DNA of 64,000 bases from Flavivirga eckloniae (GCF_002886045.1 NZ_CP025791.1:3239001-3303000); one strand, 5' to 3'. Positions 9,120 through 19,084 are shown, numbered from the stretch's first letter. Made by a program: numbers and translations. The notes: generated from the letters alone by a model not told the origin.

Positions 9120-10976
9120 ATGAAAAATCTCTTTTCTAACATCAGAGGTGATGCTTTTGGCGGCATTACAGCAGGTATTGTAGCACTACCATTAGCACTT
9201 GCATTTGGAGTATCTTCAGGACTTGGGCCAAGTGCAGGTTTGTATGGCGCAATTTTCATTAGTTTTTTTGCAGCCCTTTTTGGAGGTACAAATACGCAGA
9301 TATCTGGACCAACGGCTCCTATGACGGCCGTGAGTATGGTTATAATTGCAGGCATTATAGCGACAAACGATGGAGATATTACTAAAGCATTACCGGTAAT
9401 TCTTACGGTTTTTTTGCTTGCAGGTTTAATGCAAATTGGATTAGGTGCTTTAGGTTTAGGAAAATACATAAGATATATTCCTTATCCTGTAGTTTCGGGA
9501 TTTATGACGGCCATAGGGGTTATCATTATACTAACGCAAATTTTGCCTTCTGTAGGGTATTATCCGAAGGAAGATATGGAGTTTGTAAATACATTTAAAC
9601 CACAAGCCGAAAATGTTATTCTTAGGAATATCATTGAAGAAGAGCAAAAAGAAGGTATTTTAGTGTTAGAGGACTTTCAGGAAACGATATCTAGGTCTAA
9701 TGCCATTTCCCAAGATGAAATTTTAAAGGAGTCCCAAACTCTGGCTAAAAACGAAAGTAAAAAGGCTTTTGGAATAATAAAGATCTTACCAAGGGCTTTA
9801 CAAAATATTAATTGGTTGGAATTAATCTTATCCTTAAGCACGATTTTTATTATTTATGGCTTTAAACGAATTACCAAAGCGATACCAAGTTCGTTGGTAG
9901 CCTTAATAGTTGTATCTGGTGTAGCAGTTGGCTTTGGGTTAGATTATAGACCCATTGAAGAGATTCCTAGTGGGCTACCCATTCCAAACTTAGAGATTTT
10001 TACAAGTTTTAAATTAAATAGTGTCACACCATATTTCTTTACGGCGTTAACTTTGGCCTTATTAGGAGCAATCGATTCTTTACTAACAAGTGTGGTTGCA
10101 GATAATATGACTAAAACAAAACATAAGCCAAATAAAGAATTGGTTGGTCAAGGTATTGGTAATAGTATAGCTGCAGTTTTTGGAGGCATCCCAGGAGCAG
10201 GAGCAACAATTAGAACCGTGGTAAATATTACCTCCGGAGGTAAAACGAAATTGTCTGGTATGATTGCTGGAATATTATTATTAATAATATTATTGGCTTT
10301 AGGGCCTATAGCTTCAAAAATACCCGCAGCAGTTCTGGCTGGCATCTTGATAACAGTAGGTATCGGTGTAATGGATTATAAAGGATTAAAAGCCATACCA
10401 AGTTTACCAAAAGATATAAAAATAGGCCCTTTGAAGTTAAGTTCTGAGGTAACTATAATGATTACAGTATTGTTACTGTCTACCTTTTGGGATTTAATTT
10501 TTGCTGTAGGTATCGGGCTTGTAATAGCATCCTTAATGTTTATGAAGAAAATAGGCGATTTAACCGCAGAACGTTCGGATGTGAAGCCACTTAAAGAAGA
10601 AGCTTGGGCGGATGAAGCTGGCTTCCCGGATAGTTTAAAAGAGGAGGTGTTCATTAAACACCTTAAAGGACCTTTATTTTTTGGATCAACGAGCGATTTT
10701 CAGCAATTAACCGCACAAATTCCAGATACAGCTAAAATAGTTGTTATAAGATTAGGGCGCATGCAATATATGGATCAATCGGGTTTATACGCTATGGAAG
10801 ATATGCTTCAGGAATTAAGCAAAAATAATATAGAAGTGTTGTTTGTTGGGTTATTGAGACAACCTAGGTATATGATGGAACGTATTGATATTATTCCCGA
10901 CTTAATCCCAAGAAAACACATATTTGATAGTTTTAAACAATGTATGAATTGGATTAAAACCAATCTGCATGAATAA
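9120..10976 (+). CDS. SulP family anion transporter with STAS domain
   Basis: This second SulP protein has 618 residues. It shows the SulP start (IRGDAFGGITAGIVALPLALAFGVSSGLGPSAGLYGA), the ISGPTAPMTA motif, and the segment ALLGAIDSLLTSVVADNMT near the middle. A C-terminal STAS domain at about 515-615 includes KIVVIRLGRMQYMDQSGLYAMED. A hydrophilic insert at about 150-235 (rich in E and K, including EEEQKEGILVLEDFQE) lengthens one loop relative to the first SulP. It stands alone after a terminator and probably works with the neighbouring carbonic anhydrase cluster; the transported anion is not certain. Confidence 0.87.
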   Translation: MKNLFSNIRGDAFGGITAGIVALPLALAFGVSSGLGPSAGLYGAIFISFFAALFGGTNTQISGPTAPMTAVSMVIIAGIIATNDGDITKALPVILTVFLLAGLMQIGLGALGLGKYIRYIPYPVVSGFMTAIGVIIILTQILPSVGYYPKEDMEFVNTFKPQAENVILRNIIEEEQKEGILVLEDFQETISRSNAISQDEILKESQTLAKNESKKAFGIIKILPRALQNINWLELILSLSTIFIIYGFKRITKAIPSSLVALIVVSGVAVGFGLDYRPIEEIPSGLPIPNLEIFTSFKLNSVTPYFFTALTLALLGAIDSLLTSVVADNMTKTKHKPNKELVGQGIGNSIAAVFGGIPGAGATIRTVVNITSGGKTKLSGMIAGILLLIILLALGPIASKIPAAVLAGILITVGIGVMDYKGLKAIPSLPKDIKIGPLKLSSEVTIMITVLLLSTFWDLIFAVGIGLVIASLMFMKKIGDLTAERSDVKPLKEEAWADEAGFPDSLKEEVFIKHLKGPLFFGSTSDFQQLTAQIPDTAKIVVIRLGRMQYMDQSGLYAMEDMLQELSKNNIEVLFVGLLRQPRYMMERIDIIPDLIPRKHIFDSFKQCMNWIKTNLHE

Positions 10977-11035
10977 GTATTAAATGAATCATCTGAATTA
11001 GTAAAAAAACTGGCTTTAAAGTAATTTTCTGCCAT

Positions 11036-11069
11036 CACTGAGAGCAGCTTGTGCTGAGCGTAATCGAAG
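11036..11069. repeat. Degenerate dispersed repeat (GAGCGTAGTCGAAG type)
   Basis: The intergenic sequence includes GTGCTGAGCGTAATCGAAG, close to the CTGAGCG(C/T)AGTCGAAG repeat found between genes in many Bacteroidota. A related copy lies at 40031-40060. It lies between convergent genes. Confidence 0.4.
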
Positions 11070-11079
11070 CAAGTAAGCT

Positions 11080-11607
11080 TTAGATAACTTCGTCTTTAGA
11101 TTCCGTGGTATCATCTTCTTCCTCAGTATCATCTAATATGCTTGGAAGAATCATAGGGACTAAGGATTTAACTGGGTTATAAAGCGCAGAATCTTCTAAT
11201 GTTTTATCGTCAGCAAAAGGAATAGTATTGTTCATTTTATCAAAAACGATTAAAATCACACTTAGTATTAAAGCAATTTTGAGTCCACCAAAAACACCTC
11301 CAAGAATCTTGTTTATAATACCAAGAGCTGCAAAATTTGCTAGTTTGGTTAGCGCTTTTCCAGCTAAAGCAATAGCCAGAACGATGATTACAAAAGTTAT
11401 GGCAAAAGCAACAATGTTAATAGTCTTCTCATTCCAATCCACTTTGCTTTCTAAAAAGTCGCCAGCAAAATTGCTAAAATGAATGGCACCATAAACACCT
11501 GCGATTAAGGCAACGAGAGAAGCGATTTCAACAAAAAGTCCTTTCATAAAACCACGAACAAGACCAAACAAAATTAATGCCCCTAAAACAATGTCTATAA
11601 CACTCAT
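11080..11607 (-). CDS. CvpA family membrane protein
   Basis: The 175-residue protein has the CvpA signature at its N terminus (SVIDIVLGALILFGLVRGFMKGLFVEIASLVALIAGVYGA) and four hydrophobic segments (the others near FAITFVIIVLAIALAG and GGLKIALILSVILIVFD). The C terminus is acidic (DTEEEDDTTESKDE). CvpA proteins are inner-membrane proteins named for a colicin V production phenotype and have general envelope roles. It is divergent from the 118-residue gene at 11682; the 74-bp gap must hold both promoters. Confidence 0.85.
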   Translation of the reverse strand: MSVIDIVLGALILFGLVRGFMKGLFVEIASLVALIAGVYGAIHFSNFAGDFLESKVDWNEKTINIVAFAITFVIIVLAIALAGKALTKLANFAALGIINKILGGVFGGLKIALILSVILIVFDKMNNTIPFADDKTLEDSALYNPVKSLVPMILPSILDDTEEEDDTTESKDEVI

Positions 11608-11681
11608 AATTTTAGAATTTAAACAAATATAAAATAATAAGTCACACTTAGGTTTATTAACTTTACAACTTTAAATTTATT

Positions 11682-12038
11682 ATGTCTAGAGACGAACAAT
11701 TAAAAGAACGTTGGCAATTGGTAGTCAGGAAACTATCCGATCAATTTGCAGATGGAGAGCTTTTAGATCTTGATGCTATTATCTATTTAATAGGTGTGCA
11801 AGAGCTTGGGCAATTAGATAGAAGTTTTAAGAAAGATCAGAAATTAGATCTCATGCATATTGCTATTTGCAAACTACTCGTACCATATGGGTATTATGCT
11901 CTCGATTTTGTAGATGGTGAAGGATGGCCACATTACAAAGCCTTAGAAGCGCTTCCTCATTTAAAAGCAGGCGAACAAAGTGTCTTAATGAAAGAAGCGA
12001 TAGTAAATTATTTTTTGGAAACCGAGTATATAAAATAA
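11682..12038 (+). CDS. Conserved protein of unknown function
   Basis: This 118-residue soluble protein has no signal peptide or membrane span. It is mostly helical, with a conserved-looking core (LLDLDAIIYLIGVQELGQL; DLMHIAICKLLVPYGYYAL). It resembles short uncharacterised proteins that I associate with flavobacterial genomes, but I cannot assign a domain. ATG at 11682 follows an AT-rich leader with TAACTTTA, a weak -7-like sequence. Confidence 0.7.
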   Translation: MSRDEQLKERWQLVVRKLSDQFADGELLDLDAIIYLIGVQELGQLDRSFKKDQKLDLMHIAICKLLVPYGYYALDFVDGEGWPHYKALEALPHLKAGEQSVLMKEAIVNYFLETEYIK

Positions 12039-12100
12039 GGTTTCATCGTTATCCCATAGTTGTCTTATTGCAGAAACGGCGTTACCTAATACAAAAGTAA

Positions 12101-12583
12101 ATGACAAATAATAAGCGAATAAGACTAAGGCAAACAGAAAAGACCGATTTGGAACATTTCTTTTTGTTTCAACTCAACGAGGAAGCAAACTATTTAGCTG
12201 CTTTTACTTCTAAAGACCCTACAGACAAAACAGACTATTTTGAAAAGTGGACGAAACTTTTAGACGATCCAAAAATAAATATACGTACCATTTTGGATAA
12301 CGAAACGGTTGTGGGAAGTATTGTAAAATTTGAAATAGAAGGGCAAGCCGAAATTTCTTACTGGTTAGACAAAAGCTTTTGGGGTAAAGGCATTGCAACT
12401 ATGGCGCTCAAAGAGTTTTTGATCATTGAAAACACAAGACCGATTTTTGGACGTGTGGCATTTGATAATTTGGGCTCACAAAAAGTTTTAGAGAAATGTA
12501 GATTTATAAAAACTGGTGTCGATAAAGGTTTTTCGAATGCAAGACAGGCAGAGATTGAAGAATTTATTTATAAGTTGGCATAA
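12101..12583 (+). CDS. GNAT family N-acetyltransferase
   Basis: The 160-residue protein begins with the RimJ/RimL-type start (KRIRLRQTEKTDLEHFFLFQLNEEANYLAAF). It contains the acetyl-CoA-binding region EISYWLDKSFWGKGIATMALKEFL at about 85-108 (the Q/RxxGxG/A equivalent is WGKGIA). It ends with the fold's last strands (GRVAFDNLGSQKVLEKCRFIKTG). It presumably transfers an acetyl group from acetyl-CoA to a small molecule or protein N terminus; the substrate is unknown. Confidence 0.85.
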   Translation: MTNNKRIRLRQTEKTDLEHFFLFQLNEEANYLAAFTSKDPTDKTDYFEKWTKLLDDPKINIRTILDNETVVGSIVKFEIEGQAEISYWLDKSFWGKGIATMALKEFLIIENTRPIFGRVAFDNLGSQKVLEKCRFIKTGVDKGFSNARQAEIEEFIYKLA

Positions 12584-12766
12584 GAAATAGAAACTATAAT
12601 TACTACTAATAAACCCTTTCATTTCAATATCTTATTTTGGGCAAAAGTATAAGTTTGTTCTAAGTGTAGTTAAAAGGTAGAAATTTCGGGCAAAATAGCT
12701 CGTTTTTTAACCTTAAAAAAGGCGAAAAAGAAGCATAAAGCAACGCAAAAATTAATCATTGTTGCG

Positions 12767-12774
12767 TAAATTTG
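12767..12774 (+). promoter_or_regulatory. Putative -7 promoter element of cydAB
   Basis: TAAATTTG matches TAnnTTTG exactly and ends 16 bp before the cydA ATG, which predicts a very short leader. No clear TTG -33 was found. The 207-bp gap from 12584 holds no other recognisable gene. Confidence 0.5.
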
Positions 12775-12790
12775 CACAAAATCTACTTTA

Positions 12791-14122
12791 ATGGAAGAAA
12801 TGCTATTTTATGATAGAATGCAGTTTGCATTTACTATCACATTCCACTATTTATTTCCGCAACTAACCATGGGATTATCTTTAATGATAGTCTATTTTAA
12901 ATGGAAATTTCTCAAAACACAATTAGAACAATATAATGATGCTGCCAAGTTCTGGATGCGCATTTTTGCACTTAATTTTGCTATGGGTGTTGTTACGGGA
13001 ATTCCAATGGAATTTCAATTTGGAACGAACTGGGCTAAGTTTTCCGAACTCACAGGAGGGATTATAGGACAAACATTGGCTATGGAAGGTATGTTTTCCT
13101 TTTTCTTGGAATCGTCTTTTTTAGGGTTATTTCTGTTTGGAGAAAAATTACTGGGGCATAAGTTACATTTTCTAACTGGCTTCTTAGTGTTTTTAGGTTC
13201 CTGGGCAAGTGGCTTTCTTATTATTGCGACACATGCCTGGATGCAAAATCCGGTAGGCTACGAAATTCTGGCTAATGGTAAATTTGTACTAAACAATTTT
13301 GGAGCACTGTTTACTAATCCTTGGCTTTGGCCTTCATATTTACATAATCAGGCAGCTTCTTTAGTAACCAGTTCATTTGTTGTAGCTGGAATAGGCGCAT
13401 TTTATGTGTTAAGTAAAAAACATACAGAATTTGGTAAACTATTTGTAAAGACAGGTGTTATTTTTGGCTTGGTGGCTTCTATACTTGTGGCCATACCAAC
13501 AGGTGATTTACTTGCTAAAAATGTGGTTAAATACCAACCAGTAACATTTGCGGCTATGGAAGGCATTTTTCATACCGAACAAGGTGGTGCCGAGATTGTT
13601 TTAATAGGACAGCCGGATGTAAAAAATAAAAAACTCGATAATAAAATTGCAGTACCTAATATATTAAGCTTTCTAACTTATGGTGATTGGGATACAGAAG
13701 TTAAAGGATTAAACGAATTTCCAGAAGAGAATTATCCCACTAATATTTCTGGGTTGTACTATGCTTATCATATTATGGTAGGATTAGGAACTATTTTTAT
13801 AGGACTTCTGTTTCTAGCTGTTGTTCAATTAATTCGAAAAAAATTATACACTACAAAATGGATTCTGTGGGCTTTATTGTTTATGATTCCGTTTCCCTAT
13901 ATCGCCAATACAACAGGCTGGTATACGGCAGAATTGGGTAGACAACCATGGCTGGTATACAATTTATTAAGAACTGCTGATGGCGCTTCGCCAACAGTAT
14001 CTTCGGGAAACACATTATTTACCTTATTAGGTTTTATAGGGCTTTACCTTTTACTGGGCTTGTTATTTTTATTAGTCGCAGGTAAAATAATTAGAAAAGG
14101 ACCAGAACCACAAACGCATTAG
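12791..14122 (+). CDS. cydA: Cytochrome bd quinol oxidase subunit I
   Basis: CydA binds hemes b558, b595 and d and oxidises quinol while reducing O2 to water in the inner membrane. The 443-residue protein keeps His19 (FAFTITFHYLFPQLT), the proximal heme ligand position, the GRQPW motif at 383-387 (TAELGRQPWLVYNLLRT), and the usual membrane pattern (EFQFGTNWAKFSELTGGIIGQTLAMEGMFSFFLESSFLG). The Q-loop is of the short type. cydB follows after 3 bp. High-affinity oxidases of this type support growth at low oxygen. Confidence 0.95.
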   Translation: MEEMLFYDRMQFAFTITFHYLFPQLTMGLSLMIVYFKWKFLKTQLEQYNDAAKFWMRIFALNFAMGVVTGIPMEFQFGTNWAKFSELTGGIIGQTLAMEGMFSFFLESSFLGLFLFGEKLLGHKLHFLTGFLVFLGSWASGFLIIATHAWMQNPVGYEILANGKFVLNNFGALFTNPWLWPSYLHNQAASLVTSSFVVAGIGAFYVLSKKHTEFGKLFVKTGVIFGLVASILVAIPTGDLLAKNVVKYQPVTFAAMEGIFHTEQGGAEIVLIGQPDVKNKKLDNKIAVPNILSFLTYGDWDTEVKGLNEFPEENYPTNISGLYYAYHIMVGLGTIFIGLLFLAVVQLIRKKLYTTKWILWALLFMIPFPYIANTTGWYTAELGRQPWLVYNLLRTADGASPTVSSGNTLFTLLGFIGLYLLLGLLFLLVAGKIIRKGPEPQTH

Positions 14123-14125
14123 ACT

Positions 14126-15202
14126 ATGGAAATTTTTTGGTACATCGTTTTAATTTTTATGTTAGCCACTTATGTTGTATTAGATGGTTACGATTTTGGA
14201 GCAGGCATTATTCATCTCTTTTTTGCAAAAAAGGAAAAAGATAAAAAAGCCATTACAAATGCTATAGGTCCTTTTTGGGATGCGAATGAAGTTTGGCTAA
14301 TTGCAGCTGGAGGTATTTTGTTTTTTGCCTTTCCTACCTTATATGCATCGTCGTTTAGTGGATTTTATTTACCATTAATAATGATTTTGTGGTTGCTTAT
14401 TTTTAGAGCCATTGGTTTAGAGTTAAGAGGGCAAATTCATCACCCTATGTGGGAAGCTATTTGGGATAGGGCTTTTGGTATTGCCAGTTTACTTTTAGCA
14501 TTGTTTTTTGGAATAGCCCTTGGGAACGTAGTACGAGGTGTCAATCTTGGAATGGTAAAAGATGGTGTTTCAACGCAGGAAGCTCATTATTTCTTTTTAC
14601 CACTTTGGAATCCTACGTTTAGTCCACAAGCAGAGCAATTAGGTATTATTGATTGGTTTACGATCTTATTGGGCATTATAAGCGTAATAGTATTGACTAT
14701 TCATGGTGCCAATTGGATTATTTACAAAACCAATTCGGCTTTAAACCCAAAATTAAAAGACGTTATTTTTAAACTCAATTTTGTGCTTCTGGCATTGGTG
14801 ATTTTCTCTTTGTTTATTTGGCATATTATAGAGCCAAAACCATTTCATAATTTTATAGATTACCCTATACTTTGGGTATTTCCTTTAATAACGTTTATAG
14901 GATTATTTGGCTTGTTTAATATTAAGCGCTTTAAAAAAGATGGTTTAGGCTTTTTGTTTTCCAGTTTGTTTTTGGTGGGCGGATTAGCTTCTACAGTTGC
15001 TTCCATATTTCCCAATGTATTACCATCGACAAACAATGTAAACCCTTCGTTAACGTTGTATAATGTTGCTGCTGATGCTTACGGACTTTCTGTAGGCATT
15101 ATTTGGTTTGTTATAGCATTAATTCTGGTTATAGTATACTTTATAATTCAATACAAAGTATTTAGTGGTAAAATGGATGATGTGGGTTATGGAGAACATT
15201 GA
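14126..15202 (+). CDS. cydB: Cytochrome bd quinol oxidase subunit II
   Basis: The 358-residue membrane protein starts with the CydB signature (FWYIVLIFMLATYVVLDGYDFGAGI) and has FWDANEVWLIAAGGILFFAFPTLY and the RAIGLELRGQ region. About eight to nine membrane spans are visible. It partners with CydA three bases upstream. I saw no short cydX-like reading frame directly after it. Confidence 0.95.
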   Translation: MEIFWYIVLIFMLATYVVLDGYDFGAGIIHLFFAKKEKDKKAITNAIGPFWDANEVWLIAAGGILFFAFPTLYASSFSGFYLPLIMILWLLIFRAIGLELRGQIHHPMWEAIWDRAFGIASLLLALFFGIALGNVVRGVNLGMVKDGVSTQEAHYFFLPLWNPTFSPQAEQLGIIDWFTILLGIISVIVLTIHGANWIIYKTNSALNPKLKDVIFKLNFVLLALVIFSLFIWHIIEPKPFHNFIDYPILWVFPLITFIGLFGLFNIKRFKKDGLGFLFSSLFLVGGLASTVASIFPNVLPSTNNVNPSLTLYNVAADAYGLSVGIIWFVIALILVIVYFIIQYKVFSGKMDDVGYGEH

Positions 15203-15241
15203 AGTTATGAATAGCTTAAATTTTTAGGTTTTAAAGCCGCA

Positions 15242-15259
15242 AGTCGTATTTGTACGACT
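15242..15259. other. Short perfect hairpin after cydB
   Basis: AGTCGTA-TTTG-TACGACT is a 7-bp perfect stem 40 bp after the cydB stop. It lacks a T-tract, so it may be a processing or weak termination signal rather than an intrinsic terminator. Confidence 0.35.
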
Positions 15260-15347
15260 GCCTTGAGAATAACCAAAAGACCACAATCTTTTGCTAAAAC
15301 AAAAGGATTTCCACAGCAATCCTTAACATAAATCTCGTAAAAAATAG

Positions 15348-15355
15348 TAAATTTG
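15348..15355 (+). promoter_or_regulatory. Putative -7 promoter element of pheS
   Basis: TAAATTTG matches TAnnTTTG and lies 19 bp before the pheS ATG. No convincing -33 element was identified. Confidence 0.5.
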
Positions 15356-15374
15356 CCATCATTTTAAGCGTGTT

Positions 15375-16394
15375 ATGATAGATAAGATAAAAGAACTCAT
15401 TGCAGAAGCAGAAACCTTTAAAACCCAATCTAAGGAAGAGGTTGAAGCGTTTCGTATAAAATATTTAGGTAAAAAAGGATTACTAAATGACTTTTTTGCT
15501 GAGTTTAAAAATATAGCCAGCGATCAGAAAAAGGAGTTTGGTCAAACTATAAACAAGCTTAAAAAAACGGCTGAAGATAAAGTAAATGCCTTAAAGGAAG
15601 AGTTAGAGAGCAATGAAGAAGTAAAAGGTGTTTATGGTGATTTATCACGTCCGGGAGAGCCGATACAGATTGGTGCACGACATCCTATATCGATTGTGAA
15701 AAATCAAATTATTGATATCTTTTCACGTATAGGTTTTAACGTTAGTGAAGGTCCTGAAATAGAAGATGATTGGCACAACTTTACAGCATTAAACTTGCCT
15801 GAGTACCATCCGGCACGCGATATGCAAGATACGTTTTTTATTCAAACGAATCCAGATATCTTATTGCGTACACACACTAGTTCTGTGCAAGTACGTTATA
15901 TGGAAAATAACACACCTCCTATTCGAACTATTTCACCGGGTAGGGTATATAGAAATGAAGCCATTTCGGCACGATCTCACTGTTTTTTCCACCAAGTTGA
16001 AGGTCTTTATATAGATAAAGATGTAAGCTTTGCAGATTTAAAACAAACGCTTCAACATTTTACTACCGAGATGTTTGGGAAATCTAAAATACGATTACGC
16101 CCATCTTACTTCCCATTTACAGAACCTAGTGCAGAAATAGATGTGTATTGGGGGTTAGAAACCGAAACTGATTATAAAATCACCAAAGGAACCGGTTGGT
16201 TGGAAATTGGAGGTTGTGGTATGGTAGACCCTAATGTTTTAGAAAACTGTAAAATAGATCCAACCGAATACTCTGGGTTTGCTTTTGGGGTTGGTATAGA
16301 TCGTATTGCCATGTTACTACATCAAATTGGTGATATTCGCTTATTAAGTGAAAATGATGTACGTTTCTTGGAGCAGTTTAAAAGTGCTTTGTAA
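15375..16394 (+). CDS. pheS: Phenylalanyl-tRNA synthetase alpha subunit
   Basis: PheS carries the catalytic class II core of the alpha2-beta2 PheRS. The 339-residue protein has the N-terminal coiled-coil tRNA-binding arm (about 1-90). Motif 2 follows ([28 protein letters not shown]), then motif 3 near the end ([22 protein letters not shown]). The length is normal and there are no defects. pheT is not adjacent, which is common in this group. The adjacent gene is convergent. Confidence 0.96.
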   Translation: MIDKIKELIAEAETFKTQSKEEVEAFRIKYLGKKGLLNDFFAEFKNIASDQKKEFGQTINKLKKTAEDKVNALKEELESNEEVKGVYGDLSRPGEPIQIGARHPISIVKNQIIDIFSRIGFNVSEGPEIEDDWHNFTALNLPEYHPARDMQDTFFIQTNPDILLRTHTSSVQVRYMENNTPPIRTISPGRVYRNEAISARSHCFFHQVEGLYIDKDVSFADLKQTLQHFTTEMFGKSKIRLRPSYFPFTEPSAEIDVYWGLETETDYKITKGTGWLEIGGCGMVDPNVLENCKIDPTEYSGFAFGVGIDRIAMLLHQIGDIRLLSENDVRFLEQFKSAL

Positions 16395-16417
16395 TACTTT
16401 CTTTAGTTAGTCATTCT

Positions 16418-18430
16418 TTATTTTTTGATGATCCGTTTTGTGATCACACTTTGTGAATTTGCTAGTGATAGTTTTAAGAAATATATCCCTGGATTTAAAG
16501 AGCTTATATTGATAGCTTTTTTATTTCCATAACTGGAAACCTTCTTTCCGATTATATCGTAGATTTCAAGTGTATTAAGATCACTTTTAGATTCAATATT
16601 AATGATATCTGCTGTTGGATTAGGATATATAATTATATTTGATGCTTCTGTTTTAAAATCTTCTGTACTCAACGTCTGGCTAAATGTAAGTGTAACAACT
16701 TCTGAGGGTGAGCTAGTTCCAGGGGTTTGTCCTGAACATAAAGCTCGTATGGAGAAATCATAAGCTTGTCCTTCCGTTCTTCCTCCCATTGTAATGGTTG
16801 TTGCGCCAGCAGATGCACCTGCCCAACCATTGGAATTAGTATTTACATTAAAAGGATCGGAAGTTCCTGGAGGATAAGAACGTAGTTCAAAAGTTCTTGT
16901 ATTAGTAGCTTCATTGTCAAACGAAAAAGTAATGGTATTAGCAGTAACACTAAGCAATTTTAAACCCGTTGGAGGTTGGTTACAATTATCTTCAATAACT
17001 GGGACTGGACCTTCAGGAGTTAGTGTTGTCGTCGTTCCAATACGAAATTTATCTTTTAAAGCCTGTACTCTAGTTTGAGGGTTAAAATCAGCATATCGGT
17101 TGTCAAAAGATTCAAAATTTGTAGGAACATTGTCGTTCCAAATGGCATCCCTAAAGAAATCAGGATTTGTGGTTTGACCAATAGGAGAGCCATCTTTTAA
17201 TGTACCATAGCCTTCATTTGCGAAAAAGTAAGTAAGTCCTTTTCTATCAAAATTAGGGTCAGCGTTTGTGCCATCTTTTGCAAAATATTCACCACCACCT
17301 CTAACTCTTCCCGCTCGATCTTCTATATTGTAAGCTTCTGGTCTATAAATGACATTAGAAACAAACACATTATCTTCGGTTCTAAGTCCTGTATCGTTCA
17401 TAAACCCTTCTGAGCTTGCATTATCTGCCCAACCTAATTGGAATCCTAATCGAATCGGATTGGCAGGAAGGTAATTGGCCATAAAACCAATATTATTTAC
17501 AATAAAAGTGTCTCTGGCACCTTCTTCTACAAAACCCATAAATCTTCCTGACCCGATAACAAAATTTTCGAAGCCAGTGTTTCCTAGATTTCCTGTAGGT
17601 GTAGCTACAGGAGCTCCAATCGCCGATGCACTAGTATCAAGTGTTCCACTGTTGTCAGGACTTCTACTTCCAGCGAATGCATCCCAGTCAAAACCATCCC
17701 AACCAGCATTATCGATAAAATTATGAACGGCTATGCACTCATTGGCTCCTAAAAGCCAAACAGCTCTTTTGTTAGTGTTTTGTATGTAGTTATTTCTAAT
17801 TAAAGCCCTATCTACTTCCCATCTACAATTTACACCTTCCCATACATTTTTTATATGAAACCCTCTAATTTCTATGTTATTACTCCCTTGAAGGTAAAAT
17901 CCTGTTGCTCTATTGTATTCATCGCCTTCTGGGTTACTTTCAATGATAGGGTTGTCAATACCAATAAGTTTTACGTTTCTACTATTACTTATAAGAAATA
18001 TGTGTTCATCACTATTTTCAGGGCCTAAATCTGTAGCTCCAGGTAGAATTATATCATGATCTCCTGTTTTAAAAATACTTCCCCGTACATAAACAATAAC
18101 ATGAGATGGAATATTTATAGTTTGAGTTGCATTTAAAACAAAGGTTCCATCTACAAAATATGTCTTAGGAGAAGATATTGTACCTGCGGTTATATTATTT
18201 AATAACTGATTGACTGTTGTTATTGATATCGCTCCTGTTGGAGCAGGGTCAGAATAAATAATGCCGTTAAGGCAATATTGCAATCTCTCATCATTAATAA
18301 TTTGTTCTTCGAACCCCGAGTTTCTAATAAAATTACGAGCCGTTTCAGAGATGCCTGCTTCTTGCAAAGTCTGTCCTATTAGATTTGTGACGGTAACTAA
18401 GGCAATTAGTATAAATAGTTTAGATTTCAT
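16418..18430 (-). CDS. Secreted right-handed beta-helix protein with T9SS sorting domain
   Basis: The 670-residue protein has a signal peptide (LFILIALVTVTNLIGQ) and a right-handed parallel beta-helix at about 85-330 with repeated N-rich coils (NIEIRGFHIKNVWEGVNC; RALIRNNYIQNTNKRAVWLLGANECIAVHNFIDN). A fibronectin III-like segment follows at about 485-580. It ends in a type A T9SS C-terminal domain from about 600 (IIIYPNPTADIINIESK; LEIYDIIGKKVSSY; LNPGIYFLKLSL). The protein is therefore predicted to be exported by type IX secretion. The fold is shared with pectate and other polysaccharide lyases, but I cannot confirm catalytic residues, so activity is unassigned. It serves as the in-window example of a real T9SS signal. 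Confidence 0.85.
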   Translation of the reverse strand: MKSKLFILIALVTVTNLIGQTLQEAGISETARNFIRNSGFEEQIINDERLQYCLNGIIYSDPAPTGAISITTVNQLLNNITAGTISSPKTYFVDGTFVLNATQTINIPSHVIVYVRGSIFKTGDHDIILPGATDLGPENSDEHIFLISNSRNVKLIGIDNPIIESNPEGDEYNRATGFYLQGSNNIEIRGFHIKNVWEGVNCRWEVDRALIRNNYIQNTNKRAVWLLGANECIAVHNFIDNAGWDGFDWDAFAGSRSPDNSGTLDTSASAIGAPVATPTGNLGNTGFENFVIGSGRFMGFVEEGARDTFIVNNIGFMANYLPANPIRLGFQLGWADNASSEGFMNDTGLRTEDNVFVSNVIYRPEAYNIEDRAGRVRGGGEYFAKDGTNADPNFDRKGLTYFFANEGYGTLKDGSPIGQTTNPDFFRDAIWNDNVPTNFESFDNRYADFNPQTRVQALKDKFRIGTTTTLTPEGPVPVIEDNCNQPPTGLKLLSVTANTITFSFDNEATNTRTFELRSYPPGTSDPFNVNTNSNGWAGASAGATTITMGGRTEGQAYDFSIRALCSGQTPGTSSPSEVVTLTFSQTLSTEDFKTEASNIIIYPNPTADIINIESKSDLNTLEIYDIIGKKVSSYGNKKAINISSLNPGIYFLKLSLANSQSVITKRIIKK

Positions 18431-18643
18431 TCGGTTTGGGTTTTAATTAATACATGAATTAAAAAAGACTTAACAGTTTTTTTTATTCAATGGTCCTATT
18501 GAGTAGCTTATCATAGTGAAACTATAAGGTTTTTGTTGCTACTACTTAGTTTAAATGTTTTTTTGATAGTATACAAAAACATTAAGAACGACAATTATAA
18601 AATTACTCTATAAGTTACCTTGGTTGAAGTACATATGTTTTAA

Positions 18644-19084
18644 ATGCTAGAACAAATGCTTTATTTTTACACTCTAAAATTAGTTGTTGTGAAAAAAGAT
18701 ATCCAAATACCAAAAGTTGAAGACGTTTATATAGCTGTAGTAAATGAATACAATGCTATTTACAAAACGCAAGATTGGAACGCTTATATAATAAATGATA
18801 AAGAAGTTGATTTAGAAATGATCCTTATTGTTACCAGTGGCTATTCTGATGATAAGAAAACATCTGTATTTAGAAAAAAACTAGATAGACTTCCGAAAAA
18901 AAGCTACGCCAAAATAGAATTGATGCAAGAGGAGCTATTTGCCCTCAATAATACTTTTAAAGTTTCTTTTTTTGAGGGCAGTACGATGTTTGATAAAACA
19001 TACTTATTTAGAAAAAACACCATTAATTTAAAGGCTTTGCAGCCCATACCTTTAATGCAGGTGAAAGGAGTTTTGGTGAAATAA
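18644..19084 (+). CDS. Conserved protein of unknown function
   Basis: A 146-residue soluble protein with core segments KVEDVYIAVVNEYNAIYKTQDWNAYIIND and LEMILIVTSGYSDDKKTSVFRKKL. It looks like a short conserved Flavobacteriaceae protein of unknown role. The start is uncertain: the GTG at 18689 (giving KKDIQIPKVEDVY) fits the conserved part better than the ATGs at 18644 and 18656, whose extra residues (FYTLKLVVV) look like translated promoter sequence. Confidence 0.65.
   Translation: MLEQMLYFYTLKLVVVKKDIQIPKVEDVYIAVVNEYNAIYKTQDWNAYIINDKEVDLEMILIVTSGYSDDKKTSVFRKKLDRLPKKSYAKIELMQEELFALNNTFKVSFFEGSTMFDKTYLFRKNTINLKALQPIPLMQVKGVLVK

Noticed and set aside
15242-15259. Intrinsic terminator of cydAB
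   Set aside because: The stem is perfect but short and has no T-tract, so it was kept only as a low-confidence hairpin.
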